Below, one piece after another: positions 48,189 to 57,581 of a stretch of DNA of 64,000 nt. Source of the stretch: a bacterium (lineage in GTDB: Bacteria > Bacillota > Clostridia > Lachnospirales > Lachnospiraceae); the NCBI GenBank assembly GCA_030539165.1, contig JAUNSO010000010.1, positions 1 to 64,000 of the forward strand. The letters run 5' to 3'. A program made the position numbers and the translations under genes. The notes under the pieces are model-generated. The model was not told where the DNA came from and did no database searches. It saw nothing but the letters and a program-made list of their open reading frames with translations. How positions within the stretch are numbered: position 1 is the first letter of the stretch; each line of letters begins with the position of its first letter.

Positions 48189-48857
48189 ATGCTGGATCAT
48201 ATGAAAGCAGTTATATTTGATTTGGACGGAACACTGGTAGACAGTATGTGGATCTGGACGAAAATAGACGAGGAGTATCTGGGTAAATTTCATATTGTAC
48301 CGCCAAAAGACCTGTCCAATGCAATAGAAGGCAAAAGCTTTACGGAAACGGCGGAGTATTTTAAAAAGCGTTTTTTCATTCAGGATTCCATCGACTCCAT
48401 TAAAGAGACCTGGAACGAAATGGCTTTTGATAAATACAGCAATCATGTACCGCTGAAGGCCGGTGTCAAAGAGTTTTTGGAGGAATGTGTGAAGAGAAAG
48501 ATAAAACTCGGAATTGCCTCCAGTAATTCTTCACAATTGGTCAGGACAGTTCTGAAAAGACACCAGATCTTATCTAATTTTGAGTCTGTCATCACAGGCT
48601 GTGATGTATGTGCCGGTAAACCGGCACCGGATGTCTATCTGAAGGCGGCAAGGGACTTGAATGTAAAGCCGGAGGAGTGTCTGGTGTTTGAGGATATTAC
48701 AGCAGGTATTATGGCCGGAAAAAATGCGGGTATGAAGGTATGCGCGGTTGAGGATGATTATTCGAAGTACCAGCGGGAAGAAAAGAGAAAGCTGGCTGAT
48801 TACTATATTAAAGATTATCAGGACTTTTTCATGAAATCTTATGAGGTACTGGCATGA
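48189..48857 (+). CDS. HAD superfamily hydrolase (subfamily IA)
   Basis: 222 residues. Motif I is FDLDGTLVDS with the nucleophilic Asp, motif II IASSNSS, motif III around CAGKPAPDVY and motif IV VFEDITAGIMAGKNAGM. The cap is alpha-helical (about 15-85), so subfamily IA, similar to beta-phosphoglucomutase or phosphatase-type enzymes. The substrate cannot be assigned. It overlaps the next gene by 4 bases. Confidence 0.9.
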   Translation: MLDHMKAVIFDLDGTLVDSMWIWTKIDEEYLGKFHIVPPKDLSNAIEGKSFTETAEYFKKRFFIQDSIDSIKETWNEMAFDKYSNHVPLKAGVKEFLEECVKRKIKLGIASSNSSQLVRTVLKRHQILSNFESVITGCDVCAGKPAPDVYLKAARDLNVKPEECLVFEDITAGIMAGKNAGMKVCAVEDDYSKYQREEKRKLADYYIKDYQDFFMKSYEVLA

Positions 48858-50716
48858 ATGATGATTATATGCCAATCTGCAGGCAGGATATGGTGGACAG
48901 AGGAATCAGTCAGTTCGATTTTGTCTATGTCATCGGTGATGCTTATGTGGATCATCCATCCTTTGGACCGGCGATTATCGGGAGACTGTTAGAGGCACAT
49001 GGCTATTCTGTGGGACTCATATCACAGCCGGATTGGAAGGATGACAGCAGCATCAGCATTTATGGGGAGCCAAGACTGGCATTTTTAGTCAGCAGCGGCA
49101 ATATGGATTCCATGGTCAATCATTATTATGTATCAAAGAAGCCCAGAAAGACAGATGCCTATACACCCGGGGGTGAAACAGGAAAACGTCCGGATTATGC
49201 AGCAGTTGTATATGGGAATCTGATACGACGTACCTATAAACATACGCCGATGATTCTGGGTGGAATCGAAGCAAGTCTGAGGAGACTGGCGCACTACGAC
49301 TACTGGTCAAATAAAATGAAACGTTCGATTTTAATGGATTCAGGAGCCGATCTGATTTCTTATGGAATGGGCGAACATTCCATCGTTGAGATTGCAGATG
49401 CATTAAATGCAGGGATTGATATCAGGGATATCACATTCATAAAGGGAACAGTATATAAGAGCACAACGACAGAAAATCTGTATGATGCAGTGACGTTACC
49501 TGATTATGAACAGGTCAGCCAGGATCAAAAAACATATGCCCAGAGCTTTATGATTCAGTATGAGAATACAGATGCCATCTCAGGGAAAATACTGGTCGAA
49601 CAATACGGAAAGAAACAGTTTATCATACAAAATCCACCGGCATTGCCGCTGACAACAGAAGAAATGGACGATATCTACAGTCTGCCCTATATGAGAACCT
49701 ATCATCCGTCATATGAGAAAATGGGCGGCATCCCAGCAATTGCAGAAGTGAAGTTTTCCTTGATCAGCAGCCGTGGATGCTTTGGAGGGTGCAACTTCTG
49801 TGCCCTTACTTTTCATCAGGGCAGGACGATACAACAGAGAAGCCATGAATCTATCCTGGAGGAAGCAGCAGCATTTCAGGATGATCCGGAGTTTAAGGGA
49901 TATATCCATGATGTGGGAGGCCCTACTGCCAATTTTAGAAAGCCATCCTGTGAGAAGCAGATGAAATCCGGCGTATGCCGCAGTCAACAGTGTCTGTTTC
50001 CAAAGGCATGCCGAAATCTAAGAGTAGATCATCAGGATTATCTGGCGCTTCTTCGAAAGCTTCGAAAGCTGCCTAAAGTAAAAAAAGTATTCATCAGATC
50101 CGGAATACGATATGATTATCTGATTTATGATCAGAATCAAACGTTTTTCAGGGAACTCGTGGAGCATCATATCAGTGGTCAGCTCAAGGTCGCTCCGGAG
50201 CATATTTCAGATCGTGTGCTTCATTACATGGGAAAACCGGGCAAGGATGTCTATGATCGTTTTTGCAGGAAGTATGAACAGCTGAATCAGGAAATGGGCA
50301 AAAACCAGTTTCTGGTGCCATATCTGATGTCATCACACCCGGGGTCTTCTTTGAAGGATGCAATAGAACTGGCTGAGTATTTAAGAGATCTGGGGTATAT
50401 GCCTGAACAGGTGCAGGATTTTTATCCGACTCCATCGACCATATCCACTGTGATGTATTATACGGAGCTGGATCCGAGAACAGGAAAATCTGTGTATGTA
50501 CCGAAAAATCCACATGAAAAGGCGTTGCAGAGGGCTTTGATTCAATACAGAGATCCCAAAAATCATGCGGCTGTACTGGAAGCATTGCATAAGGAACACA
50601 GAGAAGATTTGATCGGATATGATCAGCATTGTCTGATTATGCCGGGAATTCCATCAAGTCAGCTGAAAAGAAAAGGAAAACAAAAAACAGGAGTGAAAAC
50701 CGGAAGAGAATCATAG
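48854..50716 (+). CDS. YgiQ family radical SAM protein
   Basis: 620 residues. An N-terminal domain (FVYVIGDAYVDHPSFGPAI) precedes the radical SAM core with the cluster cysteines C309, C313 and C316 (RGCFGGCNFC). Family motifs ALTFHQGR, DVGGPTANF and HPGSSLKDAIELA are present. The C-terminal tail is rich in Lys and Arg. YgiQ proteins are widespread in anaerobes and their reaction is unknown. The N-terminal half resembles a B12-binding-like fold, though a clear DxHxxG is not seen. Confidence 0.92.
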   Translation: MNDDYMPICRQDMVDRGISQFDFVYVIGDAYVDHPSFGPAIIGRLLEAHGYSVGLISQPDWKDDSSISIYGEPRLAFLVSSGNMDSMVNHYYVSKKPRKTDAYTPGGETGKRPDYAAVVYGNLIRRTYKHTPMILGGIEASLRRLAHYDYWSNKMKRSILMDSGADLISYGMGEHSIVEIADALNAGIDIRDITFIKGTVYKSTTTENLYDAVTLPDYEQVSQDQKTYAQSFMIQYENTDAISGKILVEQYGKKQFIIQNPPALPLTTEEMDDIYSLPYMRTYHPSYEKMGGIPAIAEVKFSLISSRGCFGGCNFCALTFHQGRTIQQRSHESILEEAAAFQDDPEFKGYIHDVGGPTANFRKPSCEKQMKSGVCRSQQCLFPKACRNLRVDHQDYLALLRKLRKLPKVKKVFIRSGIRYDYLIYDQNQTFFRELVEHHISGQLKVAPEHISDRVLHYMGKPGKDVYDRFCRKYEQLNQEMGKNQFLVPYLMSSHPGSSLKDAIELAEYLRDLGYMPEQVQDFYPTPSTISTVMYYTELDPRTGKSVYVPKNPHEKALQRALIQYRDPKNHAAVLEALHKEHREDLIGYDQHCLIMPGIPSSQLKRKGKQKTGVKTGRES

Positions 50717-50727
50717 GAGGGATATGC

Positions 50728-51579
50728 ATGAATATAGCGATTGTGACAGGTGCTTCTTCGGGAATGGGCAGAGAATTTGTCAGACAGATTGACAGAGCCT
50801 ATACGAAGCTGAATGAAATCTGGGTCATTGCCAGAAGGCAGGACAAGCTGGTAGAGCTGCAGCGCAGTGTCGGAACTCCTTTGAAAATCATACCATTTGA
50901 TCTGTCCAACAAGAAGCAGCTGAAGGTGCTGGAAATCCTGCTGGCAGAGAACCAGCCGACTATAAAAATGCTGGTCAATTCCGCCGGATATGGTATTATA
51001 GGCAACTTTGAAAAGGCTGAAATAGACGATGCCGTAGGGATGATCGAACTGAACTGTACAGCACTGACCATGATCACACATATCTGCCTTCCCTATATGA
51101 GCAATGGAAGCCGGATCATACAGATGGCTTCATCGGCGGCATTTATGCCACAACCGGGATTTGCCGTATATGCAGCAACAAAATCTTATGTACTGAGCTA
51201 TTCAAAGGCTTTGAATTATGAACTTGCAGAAAGAGGCATCCATGTAACAGCAGTCTGCCCCGGACCGGTCAAAACAGAATTTTTTACGAGAGCTGAAAAG
51301 CTGCAGGCGATGCCCTCTTATAAAAAGATGGCGATGGTAGATGCAGTGGAGGTCGTAAGGGCAGCAATGAAAGATTCCTCCGACAAAAAGGAGGTTTCCA
51401 TATATGGAACCAAAATGAGAGCCTTTCACTTTATCACAAGAATCTGTTCTCAAAAATGGTTGATGTCAATCGCACAGCGGACAAATGAAAAAAATGCTGC
51501 AAAGGAATTGCTGAAACAAAAGAAGGCAGAGGAAAAGAATCATAAAAAGAAACAAAAGGCAAAGAAAGGATCCAAATGA
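50728..51579 (+). CDS. Short-chain dehydrogenase/reductase
   Basis: 283 residues from the ATG at 50728, preceded by GGAGGG. The nucleotide-binding motif is TGASSGMGREF, NSAGYG follows, and the catalytic Tyr and Lys are in YAATKSYV with the upstream Ser in ASSAAF. PGPVKTEFF is the usual SDR tail. The C-terminal 25 residues are a Lys-rich run, unusual for the family. The substrate is unknown; the sequence resembles the uncharacterised DltE/YqjQ-like oxidoreductases. It overlaps the next gene by 4 bases. Confidence 0.9.
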   Translation: MNIAIVTGASSGMGREFVRQIDRAYTKLNEIWVIARRQDKLVELQRSVGTPLKIIPFDLSNKKQLKVLEILLAENQPTIKMLVNSAGYGIIGNFEKAEIDDAVGMIELNCTALTMITHICLPYMSNGSRIIQMASSAAFMPQPGFAVYAATKSYVLSYSKALNYELAERGIHVTAVCPGPVKTEFFTRAEKLQAMPSYKKMAMVDAVEVVRAAMKDSSDKKEVSIYGTKMRAFHFITRICSQKWLMSIAQRTNEKNAAKELLKQKKAEEKNHKKKQKAKKGSK

Positions 51580-52145
51580 AAAAAATACAAAAGGGGCAGT
51601 ATGGGTATATCGGATATCAAAAGAAGGTCGCGATCATCAGAACGCTTACCTTATTTGCAATAGCATTTATGATACTGATCATAGGTCTTTATACGACAGG
51701 CACAAAATCAAATGCATTGACAATCATAGCCATACTTGGAATGCTGCCGGCCAGCAAAAGTGCAGTCAATATGATCATGTTCCTGCGCTATCGCGATAGC
51801 AGTCAGGAGCTGTATCATAATACGCAGGAGCTTGCGAAGCAGCTTCCGATGAATTATGATCTTGTCTTTACAATGCCGGATAAGTCCTTTCAGGTGCAGC
51901 AGATCGCCTGCAATCAGAATACGGTTTGCGGATACCGTGACGGTGATGAGCAGTCTCTAAAAAAGCTGCAGCAGCATATCAGTTCTGTGCTGCAGAGCAA
52001 TCATCTTTCCAATGTGGAGATCAAAATCTGGAATGACTATGAATCGTTCTTGAAAAGACTGATGCAGATGCAGGAGAAATACAATCCGTCAGAGGATACA
52101 ACAAGCAGTCAGATATTATCATTGCTGCAGGCTATTTCATTATAA
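51576..52145 (+). CDS. Conserved membrane protein, function unknown
   Basis: 189 residues. Two closely spaced hydrophobic segments (about 20-42 and 48-65: TLTLFAIAFMILIIGLY, then LTIIAILGMLPASKSAVNMI) are followed by a soluble domain of about 115 residues. It overlaps the SDR gene by ATGA and is followed by an RluA-family gene 18 bases later, so it belongs to the same transcript. I recognise no named family; it looks like a Lachnospiraceae-conserved protein. Confidence 0.75.
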   Translation: MKKIQKGQYGYIGYQKKVAIIRTLTLFAIAFMILIIGLYTTGTKSNALTIIAILGMLPASKSAVNMIMFLRYRDSSQELYHNTQELAKQLPMNYDLVFTMPDKSFQVQQIACNQNTVCGYRDGDEQSLKKLQQHISSVLQSNHLSNVEIKIWNDYESFLKRLMQMQEKYNPSEDTTSSQILSLLQAISL

Positions 52146-52163
52146 TTTGGCAAGGGACAGACT

Positions 52164-53135
52164 ATGAGAGTGGTTAAGGTATCGGAGCAGGAAGCAGGAC
52201 AACGGCTGGACAAGCTTTTATTAAAATATATGAGTGAAGCATCTAAAGGGTTTCTCTTTAAGATGCTGCGCAAGAAAAATATCACATTGAATGGTAAAAA
52301 AGCTGACGGGAGCGAAAAGGTATGCTTTGGCGATGAAATAAAGCTGTTTCTATCGGATGAGACGATCAACCGGTTTTCTTCAAAGCAGGAATTACAGATC
52401 GTAAAAGAAATCCCTCTGGATATCCTCTATGAGGATGAAAACATTCTGCTTGTGAATAAGCCCGCCGGTATGCTTTCACAAAAGGCAGCTGATACAGATG
52501 TTTCCCTGAATGAATACTGCATTTCCCATGTGGTGGCAAATGGCTCGCTGACCCGGGAAATCCTCAAAACCTTCAAGCCGTCTGTCTGTAACCGGCTGGA
52601 TAGAAACACAAGCGGTATCGTGATTTTCGGAAAATCATTGGCAGGACTGCAAACGATGTCAGCTCTGCTGAAGGATCGGACGATGCATAAATATTATTTG
52701 TGCCCGGTTTATGGAACCGTAAAATCAGAACAGCTGATCAAAGGATATCTCAAAAAGGACGAAAAAACGAATCGTGTTACCATCCACGACAGTCAGATAG
52801 AAGACAGTGCTTATATTGAAACACGTTACCGACCTGTTCAGATCATCCAAAACGGTACATTGCTGGAGGTAGAACTGATCACAGGAAAAACGCATCAGAT
52901 CAGAGCACATCTGGCATCAATCGGATATCCGATTATAGGAGATGCCAAATACGGAAATCAAAAGGTCAATGATAGATACCGTGAGAAATATGGAATCACC
53001 TCACAGCTGCTGCATGCCTATAAGCTGGTCATGCCAAAGCTGGAGGATCCGCTGGCAGCTGTTTCGGAGAGAACCTTTCTCGCACCTGTGCCGGAACGGT
53101 TTCAATGTGTAACAGGAGAAATCAAGATCATGTAA
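52164..53135 (+). CDS. RluA family pseudouridine synthase
   Basis: 323 residues. An S4-like RNA-binding domain is N-terminal (AGQRLDKLLLKYMSEASKGFLFKML). The synthase domain has catalytic D146 in NRLDRNTSGI, the ILYEDENILLVNKPAGML motif and the KTHQIRAHLASIGYPIIGDAKYG motif. It isomerises uridines in 23S rRNA or tRNA. The architecture (S4 plus catalytic domain) resembles RluC/RluD; the exact target is not assigned. Confidence 0.93.
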   Translation: MRVVKVSEQEAGQRLDKLLLKYMSEASKGFLFKMLRKKNITLNGKKADGSEKVCFGDEIKLFLSDETINRFSSKQELQIVKEIPLDILYEDENILLVNKPAGMLSQKAADTDVSLNEYCISHVVANGSLTREILKTFKPSVCNRLDRNTSGIVIFGKSLAGLQTMSALLKDRTMHKYYLCPVYGTVKSEQLIKGYLKKDEKTNRVTIHDSQIEDSAYIETRYRPVQIIQNGTLLEVELITGKTHQIRAHLASIGYPIIGDAKYGNQKVNDRYREKYGITSQLLHAYKLVMPKLEDPLAAVSERTFLAPVPERFQCVTGEIKIM

Positions 53136-53148
53136 GGGGAGTGCATAC

Positions 53149-53685
53149 ATGGCAACATGGAATTCCAGAGGACTTCGAGGCTCTGTACTGGAAGAACTGA
53201 TCAACAGAACAAATGAAAAATACAGGGCCAACGGACTAGCGCTCATCCAAAAAGTCCCTACACCGATCACACCGATCAAGATGGATAAAGAGAGCCGACA
53301 TATCACACTGGCATATTTTGAGCAAAAGAGTACAGTGGATTACATCGGAGTCGTGCAGGGAATCCCGGTCTGCTTCGATGCAAAGGAATGTGCAACAGAT
53401 ACATTTGCATTGGCGAATGTCCATGAACATCAGGTCAATTTCATGGATGAATTTGAAAAACAGGGTGGTATTGCATTTATCCTGATTCATTATACAGCAA
53501 AGGATTATTTCTATTACCTGCCGTTTTGCGATCTGAAAAGGTTTTGGGATCGTGCAGCAGATGGCGGGAGAAAGAGCTTTCGGTTTGAGGAGCTGGATCC
53601 TAAGTTTGAGATTACGCATAAACAGGGAATTGTGGTATCTTATCTGGATGCACTGCAGCTGGATTTGAATTCAAGAGAAGAATGA
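53149..53685 (+). CDS. recU: Holliday junction resolvase RecU
   Basis: 178 residues. It cuts Holliday junctions in Firmicutes, replacing RuvC. The nuclease motifs are present: the start NSRGLRGSVLEELINRTNEKY, TPITPI, EQKSTVDYIGV with a metal-binding Asp (D64), the FDAKE pair (77-80) and HEHQVNFM. B. subtilis RecU has the same arrangement. RuvAB are encoded 33 kb upstream in the window, so the branch-migration and cutting steps are both represented. The gene follows rluA by 13 bases. Confidence 0.92.
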   Translation: MATWNSRGLRGSVLEELINRTNEKYRANGLALIQKVPTPITPIKMDKESRHITLAYFEQKSTVDYIGVVQGIPVCFDAKECATDTFALANVHEHQVNFMDEFEKQGGIAFILIHYTAKDYFYYLPFCDLKRFWDRAADGGRKSFRFEELDPKFEITHKQGIVVSYLDALQLDLNSREE

Positions 53686-53687
53686 TA

Positions 53688-53716
53688 TTGACAATTTGGT
53701 TGTCATAACATATAAT
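53688..53716 (+). promoter_or_regulatory. Promoter of the histidine operon with overlapping palindrome
   Basis: TTGACA at 53688-53693 and TATAAT at 53711-53716, 17-base spacer: a consensus promoter. TGACAA-N5-TTGTCA at 53689-53705 is an inverted repeat that overlaps the -35 box, so it is a good operator candidate. Confidence 0.85.
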
Positions 53717-53727
53717 AAAATCTGCCA

Positions 53728-53743
53728 TGCTACCATGGTAGCA
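53728..53743 (+). promoter_or_regulatory. 16-bp perfect palindrome in the his operon leader
   Basis: TGCTACCATGGTAGCA lies 12 bases after the -10 box, near the expected transcription start. It is followed by a further TTAGCAC partial copy at 53747-53753. Probably a regulator site; the regulator is unknown. Confidence 0.6.
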
Positions 53744-53784
53744 CGTTAGCACGATAAAGCGAATGCTTTGAGAAAGAGGAAATC

Positions 53785-55029
53785 ATGAAAGAAAAATTAC
53801 TGCATACGCCGGATGGTGTCAGAGATATTTATGGGAGAGAGTATGAAGATAAGCTGTGCATACAGGACAGACTGCATCATGAGCTGAAGCTGTATGGCTA
53901 TCAGGACATTCAGAGTCCGACTTTTGAATATTTTGAGATATTCTCCAATAAAATAGGGACAATTCCGTCAAAGGAGCTTTATAAATTCTTTGATAAAGAA
54001 GGTAATACACTGGTTCTGAGACCTGATATCACGCCATCGATAGCCAGGGCGACTGCCAAGTATTTTATGGACGAGAAAAAGCCACTCAGATTCTGCTATA
54101 TGGGGAATACCTTTATCAATGCAGGAGAACTGCAGGGAAGACTGAAGGAGACGACACAGATTGGTGCAGAATTGATTGGTGATGCGTCAGTAGAGGCGGA
54201 TGCGGAAATCATCTCTCTGGTGGCTGCATCCATGAAAACGGCAGGACTGCGGGACTTTCAGATCAGCATCGGAAATGTAGAGTTCTTTAAAGGGTTGTGT
54301 TCTGAATATGGGATTGATGATGAAGCAGAAATGATGCTCCGGGATTATATATCCAATAAGAACTACTTTGGAACCATGGATATCCTGGATTCTCTGAATT
54401 TGCCTGCGGAAGCAAAGGATGCAATACTGAAAATATCAGAACTGTTTGGCAGCGTCGAGACCATCCGGCTTGCAAAGAAACTTGTATCAAATGAACGTTC
54501 CATACATGCAATTGAGCGTCTGGAGCAGTTGTATGAGCTGCTGCATGTATATGAGGCGGAACAATATGTCACTTTTGATCTGGGAATGCTGAGCAAGTAT
54601 CATTATTACACCGGAATGATCTTCAGAGCCTATACATATGGCAGCGGAGATGCTGTGATCAAGGGCGGACGATATGATGCACTGCTGAACGAATTTGGCA
54701 GAAACTCAGCAGCAGTCGGATTTGCTGTCACGGTAGACCAGCTGCTGTCGGCATTATCCAGACAGAGTATCATGATAGAGAGACAAAAACCACAGGAATT
54801 GTTGATTTATCCGCAGACATATTCCAAAACTGCAATCAGATATGCAGAGGGACTGCGAAAGTCCGGAATCAGTATAGAGCTGTTGCCGGTTACAGAGGAT
54901 CTATCTGCTAAAGACTATCTGGAGCAGGCTAAAAATAACCATATCCATATCGCAATTGTCATCCGGGATGAACATCATGCTGTCTGTCATGATTTGTGCA
55001 ATGGACAGACGGAAGAGATCAATATTTAG
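53785..55029 (+). CDS. hisZ: ATP phosphoribosyltransferase regulatory subunit HisZ
   Basis: 414 residues. It resembles histidyl-tRNA synthetase catalytic cores ([48 protein letters not shown]) but is not a synthetase: it is the regulatory partner of short HisG. The adjacent short HisG (19 bases downstream) and the his operon settle the assignment. Together HisZ-HisG catalyse the first step of histidine synthesis and respond to histidine. AAAGAGGAAATC precedes the start. Confidence 0.94.
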   Translation: MKEKLLHTPDGVRDIYGREYEDKLCIQDRLHHELKLYGYQDIQSPTFEYFEIFSNKIGTIPSKELYKFFDKEGNTLVLRPDITPSIARATAKYFMDEKKPLRFCYMGNTFINAGELQGRLKETTQIGAELIGDASVEADAEIISLVAASMKTAGLRDFQISIGNVEFFKGLCSEYGIDDEAEMMLRDYISNKNYFGTMDILDSLNLPAEAKDAILKISELFGSVETIRLAKKLVSNERSIHAIERLEQLYELLHVYEAEQYVTFDLGMLSKYHYYTGMIFRAYTYGSGDAVIKGGRYDALLNEFGRNSAAVGFAVTVDQLLSALSRQSIMIERQKPQELLIYPQTYSKTAIRYAEGLRKSGISIELLPVTEDLSAKDYLEQAKNNHIHIAIVIRDEHHAVCHDLCNGQTEEINI

Positions 55030-55048
55030 AAAAGAAGAGGATAATCAT

Positions 55049-55684
55049 ATGAGATACATTACATTTGCATTGGGTAAGGGAAGACTTGCCGAAAAGGCTC
55101 TGGAGATGCTGGAATCAATCGGGATCACCTGTGAAGAAATGAAAGATAAAAATTCCAGAAAGCTGATCTTTGTCAATGAAGAACTAAAATTGAAGTTCTT
55201 TCTTGCCAAAGCTCCGGATGTGCCGACCTACGTAGAGTATGGAGCAGCAGATATCGGAATTGTAGGAAAGGATACGATCCTTGAAGAAAATCGCAAGAAT
55301 TATGAGGTGCTTGATCTGGGATTCGGAAAGTGCAGAATGTGTGTGTGCGGACCTGCATCAGCGAAAGAATTGCTGCAGCATCATGAGATGATTCGTGTAG
55401 CAACCAAATATCCCGGTATAGCAAAGGACTATTTTTATAATAAAAAGCATCAGACGGTTGATATCATTAAATTAAATGGTTCTATTGAACTGGCACCGAT
55501 CGTCGGTCTGTCTGAGGTAATCGTTGATATCGTAGAAACAGGTTCTACGCTTCGTGAGAACGGTCTGGAGGTGCTGGAGGAAATCTGTCCGCTGTCAGCC
55601 AGAATGATCGTCAATCAGGTCAGTATGAAGATGGAAGCTGAGAGAATCAATCAAATAATCAAAGATTTGAGGGAAAAACTATGA
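55049..55684 (+). CDS. hisG: ATP phosphoribosyltransferase catalytic subunit, short form
   Basis: 211 residues from the ATG at 55049, with AAGAGG upstream. It begins [15 protein letters not shown], and has [22 protein letters not shown] and the ribose-phosphate motif [15 protein letters not shown]. It lacks the C-terminal allosteric domain of the long HisG, so it depends on HisZ. It overlaps hisD by 4 bases. Confidence 0.96.
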   Translation: MRYITFALGKGRLAEKALEMLESIGITCEEMKDKNSRKLIFVNEELKLKFFLAKAPDVPTYVEYGAADIGIVGKDTILEENRKNYEVLDLGFGKCRMCVCGPASAKELLQHHEMIRVATKYPGIAKDYFYNKKHQTVDIIKLNGSIELAPIVGLSEVIVDIVETGSTLRENGLEVLEEICPLSARMIVNQVSMKMEAERINQIIKDLREKL

Positions 55685-56976
55685 GAATCGTAGCATTAAC
55701 AAATGAAACAAAACAGGATATATTGAAGAATTTACTAAAAAGGAGTCCCGGACAGTATCCTGAGTATGAGACCACTGTACAGGAGATCATCAGTCAAGTC
55801 AGAAAAGACGGTGATCAGGCACTCATTACATACAGTAAGAAGTTCGATGGCTGTGAACTGGATGCAGACAGTATGCGTGTGACGGAGCAGGAAATAGAAG
55901 AAGCATATGCTGCGTATGATCCGGAACTGATCGCAGTCATGAAACGTGCACATGACAACATTGAAGAATATCACAAAAAGCAGATTCGTTATAGCTGGAT
56001 CGATACAAAGGACGACGGGACGATTCTTGGACAGAAGATCACACCATTAGAGAAGGTGGGTGTCTATGTGCCTGGCGGAAAGGCAGCCTATCCATCCTCT
56101 ACGATGATGTGCGTCATTCCGGCAAAGGTAGCCGGAGTAGACAGAATCGTTATGATGACGCCTCCGGGAAAGACCGGTGTTATCAACCCGGGCATCCTCG
56201 TAGCAGCAAAAATCTGTGGAGTTACAGAAATCTATAAAGTAGGCGGAGCACAGGCAATTGCAGCACTCGCATACGGAACAGAAACGATTCCAAAGGTAGA
56301 CAAGATCGTAGGACCGGGAAATATCTTTGTGGCACTTGCTAAAAAAGCTGTGTATGGGAATGTCAGTATCGATTCTATTGCAGGTCCAAGTGAAATACTG
56401 GTTCTGGCAGATGAAACAGCAAATCCCAGATATGTGGCGGCTGATTTGTTGTCACAGGCAGAGCATGATGAGCTGGCATCAGCCATATTGATCACGACCT
56501 CTCGCGAACTGGCAGAGAAGGTATCCGAAGAAATCGATGTATTTGTAAAACAGCTGTCAAGGGCTGAAATCATTCAAAAATCTTTGGACAAGTATGGATA
56601 CATCCTGTTGGCAAAAAGTATGGAAGAAGCAATCGATGTTGCAAATGATATTGCATCAGAGCATCTGGAGATCATGACAGCATCCCCATATGAGGTCATG
56701 ACAAAAGTACGGAATGCGGGAGCCATCTTTATCGGCGAGAACTCCTCTGAACCACTGGGAGATTACTATGCAGGCCCGAACCATGTACTGCCGACGAATG
56801 GAACGGCAAAATTCTTTTCACCACTTGGGGTAGATGAATATATCAAGAAATCGAGTATTATCTCCTATTCGAGAAATGCATTGCGTGAAGCACATACAGA
56901 TATAGAAAAATTTGCTGCATCAGAAGGCTTGACGGCTCATGCAAATTCAATTAAAGTTAGATTTGAGGGAGAGTGA
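55681..56976 (+). CDS. hisD: Histidinol dehydrogenase
   Basis: 431 residues, the usual length. It oxidises histidinol to histidine in two NAD-dependent steps. Motifs are [45 protein letters not shown] and [10 protein letters not shown], with zinc-ligand regions [11 protein letters not shown] and EHLEIM. It overlaps hisG by ATGA and precedes hisB by 4 bases. Confidence 0.98.
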   Translation: MRIVALTNETKQDILKNLLKRSPGQYPEYETTVQEIISQVRKDGDQALITYSKKFDGCELDADSMRVTEQEIEEAYAAYDPELIAVMKRAHDNIEEYHKKQIRYSWIDTKDDGTILGQKITPLEKVGVYVPGGKAAYPSSTMMCVIPAKVAGVDRIVMMTPPGKTGVINPGILVAAKICGVTEIYKVGGAQAIAALAYGTETIPKVDKIVGPGNIFVALAKKAVYGNVSIDSIAGPSEILVLADETANPRYVAADLLSQAEHDELASAILITTSRELAEKVSEEIDVFVKQLSRAEIIQKSLDKYGYILLAKSMEEAIDVANDIASEHLEIMTASPYEVMTKVRNAGAIFIGENSSEPLGDYYAGPNHVLPTNGTAKFFSPLGVDEYIKKSSIISYSRNALREAHTDIEKFAASEGLTAHANSIKVRFEGE

Positions 56977-56980
56977 GAAC

Positions 56981-57571
56981 ATGAGCAGAACAGCAGAAAT
57001 CGAACGCAATACAAAAGAAACCCAAATCAAGATGGAGCTTAATATCGATGGTACCGGAGAAAGCGAGATCAATACAGGCATCGGCTTTTTTGATCATATG
57101 CTGGAGGGCTTTTCAAAACATGGATTTTTTGATCTGAAGCTTCACGTGAATGGCGATCTGGCTGTAGACGGACATCATACCGTTGAAGACACTGGAATCG
57201 TGCTTGGTCAGGCAATCAAAGAGGCAATCGGAGATAAGAAGGGAATCAAGCGCTACGGCAGCTTTCTGCTACCGATGGATGATACACTGGTTCTGTGTGC
57301 GCTGGATCTGTCAGGAAGACCATATCTGGTCTATGAAGGAGAGTTTGCAGCTGAAAAAGCAGGGTGTATGGATACTGAACTTGTAAGAGAATTCTTTTAT
57401 GCAATTTCTTATTCGGCTGGCATGAACCTTCATATCAGAGTATTATCAGGAACCAATGCCCATCATATGATCGAAGCCATGTTCAAAGCATTTGCAAAGG
57501 CACTGGATGAAGCTACTACGATTGATATCAGAATCAAGGATGTATTATCCACAAAGGGAATACTTGCATAA
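56981..57571 (+). CDS. hisB: Imidazoleglycerol-phosphate dehydratase
   Basis: 196 residues from the ATG at 56981, preceded by GAGGGAGAG. Metal-binding His motifs are GFFDHMLEGFSKHG, DGHHTVEDTGI and the C-terminal GTNAHHMIEAMFKA. It is the monofunctional dehydratase; the phosphatase domain of E. coli HisB is absent. Confidence 0.97.
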   Translation: MSRTAEIERNTKETQIKMELNIDGTGESEINTGIGFFDHMLEGFSKHGFFDLKLHVNGDLAVDGHHTVEDTGIVLGQAIKEAIGDKKGIKRYGSFLLPMDDTLVLCALDLSGRPYLVYEGEFAAEKAGCMDTELVREFFYAISYSAGMNLHIRVLSGTNAHHMIEAMFKAFAKALDEATTIDIRIKDVLSTKGILA

Positions 57572-57581
57572 GGAGAAGCAG

